Source: Clostridia bacterium
GTDB lineage: Bacteria; Bacillota; Clostridia; TANB77; CAG-508
Assembly: GCA_017479865.1 (NCBI GenBank)
Contig: JAFVBS010000020.1
Location: 1 to 61,715, forward strand
DNA: 61,715 nt
Reading direction: 5' to 3'
Positions 61,135 to 61,715 of the stretch are shown here, piece after piece. Position 1 is the stretch's first letter, and every line of letters starts with the position of its first letter. A model generated the notes under the pieces. The model was not told the origin of the DNA. It worked only from the letters and a program-made list of their open reading frames with translations, and ran no database searches. The position numbers were made by a program, and so were the translations under genes.

Positions 61135-61497
61135 ATGAGAGAGATAACTTATCATAAAGAAGGAGATTATTATATTCCCGACTTATATTTAGCAGAAGAT
61201 GAATATGAAAAAAATTATCATATTGGAAAGTATGGTCATTTAAGACTAGAATATTTAAAAAAATATAAAAAGGCTGATTATACTATAATGTTTATGGAAG
61301 GTAGTTTAAGAAAACATATTGTAGATACTGATAAACAAGCTAAAGAAAGATTTGAAATGTTAATGAATCAAATGTTAGAAAAAAATCTTCTTGATGATAA
61401 TCTAAAAAATACAGATACTTTAAAATGGGTTGGTCTTATGAATAATTATAAGCATTCAGTTGAAGATATTATATTCAAAGAATTAATTTACATTTAA
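61135..61497 (+). CDS. tnpV: TnpV-like transposon protein
   Basis: 120 residues, AGGAGG before the ATG. HIGKYGHLRLEYLKKYKKADYT and LKWVGLMNNYKHSVEDIIFKELIY match TnpV, a small protein carried by Clostridium transposons; its role is not established. It is nearly identical over the first 76 residues and the 130-base upstream part to the truncated copy at 49408. No transposase or recombinase accompanies it here, so it may be a stray cassette that moves with its palindrome. Confidence 0.85.
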   Translation: MREITYHKEGDYYIPDLYLAEDEYEKNYHIGKYGHLRLEYLKKYKKADYTIMFMEGSLRKHIVDTDKQAKERFEMLMNQMLEKNLLDDNLKNTDTLKWVGLMNNYKHSVEDIIFKELIYI

Positions 61498-61505
61498 CTT
61501 TTTAC

Positions 61506-61534
61506 TTGACAATCACAAACATTAGTTCTATAAT
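61506..61534 (+). promoter_or_regulatory. Promoter of the KilA-N gene
   Basis: TTGACA (61506-61511), 17 bases, TATAAT (61529-61534). Confidence 0.9.
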
Positions 61535-61568
61535 AGTAAAAGAATTCACAAAGATTGGAAGTGATGTT

Positions 61569-61715
61569 ATGAGCAAAGAACTTATACAAACACAAATGAA
61601 TGTAAATAATAGACAAGTAAGAGTTATGAGAGTAGATAATGTAGATTATATTTCTTTAACAGATTTAGCAAAATATCAAAATGAAAATGATCCATCTGGA
61701 GTTATACGAAATTGG
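61569..61715 (+). CDS. KilA-N domain protein, 5' part (3' end outside window)
   Basis: 49 codons to the end of the window. MSKELIQTQMNVNNRQVRVM is followed by VDYISLTDLAKYQNENDPSGVIRNW, the start of a KilA-N DNA-binding domain as found in phage and mobile-element proteins. It has a consensus promoter, and follows tnpV, suggesting another accessory region past the window edge. Confidence 0.8.
   Translation, partial: MSKELIQTQMNVNNRQVRVMRVDNVDYISLTDLAKYQNENDPSGVIRNW

Overview
This AT-rich window looks like a piece of an anaerobic, endospore-forming member of the Clostridia. Spo0A, a SpoIVFA/SpoIVFB pair, YqfC-YqfD, PdaA and a SpoIIIE/FtsK translocase point to spore formation. A class III (anaerobic) ribonucleotide reductase points to anaerobic life, and an Agr quorum-sensing locus fits a Firmicute. 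I cannot name the species. No tRNA, rRNA or CRISPR array was seen.

Layout. 1-504: 3' end of a surface-type protein with a GC-rich hypervariable C-terminal cassette. 0.6-1.9 kb: a TIM-barrel metalloenzyme and a 41-residue membrane peptide whose promoters share a 16-bp stretch. 2-10 kb: a giant cyclic beta-glucan synthase split by a frameshift in an A8 run. 10-12.3 kb: a small minus-strand RNA, then spoIVFA-spoIVFB. 12.3-13.5 kb: rpsF-ssb-rpsR. 13.7-17.5 kb: patatin, a pilin-like protein, rnhB, deoA. 17.6-23.7 kb: two small minus-strand genes, a frameshifted rsmD, a coiled-coil gene, ftsK, an unknown gene. 23.9-31.9 kb: beta-CASP nuclease, GH15 enzyme, a REP-associated transposase (RAYT) with inverted ends, radA-disA, a cyclophilin. 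32-38.3 kb: WG-repeat protein, YnbB-like lyase, FAD protein, yigZ, spo0A, with two perfect BIME-type palindromes. 38.3-42.7 kb: a probable type I toxin-antitoxin pair, an unknown gene, mscL, and an nrdD that is frameshifted and lacks its glycyl-radical end.

42.7-49.8 kb reads as an accessory island: HxlR regulator, UvrA2-like ATPase (frameshifted), rarA, exonuclease and integrase remnants, DUF4143 ATPase, NTF2-like protein and a truncated tnpV. Related palindromes lie at both edges, and another precedes the intact tnpV at 61.1 kb. 50-53 kb is an agr locus with agrBD convergent to agrAC. 53-61 kb holds two glycosyltransferases, pdaA, yqfC, yqfD, an unknown gene, ybeY and a kinase/PAP2 fusion, ending in tnpV and a cut-off KilA-N gene.

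The most striking non-coding content is a set of palindromic elements. First, REP/BIME palindromes share TTAGGGACAC with the inverted ends of the RAYT gene. Second, four intergenic elements have closing stems of different sequence around related cores. Third, two elements share a 3' core inside 19-21 bp covarying arms. Four conserved genes each carry a frameshift that removal of one base would repair, so either sequence error or real decay must be considered.
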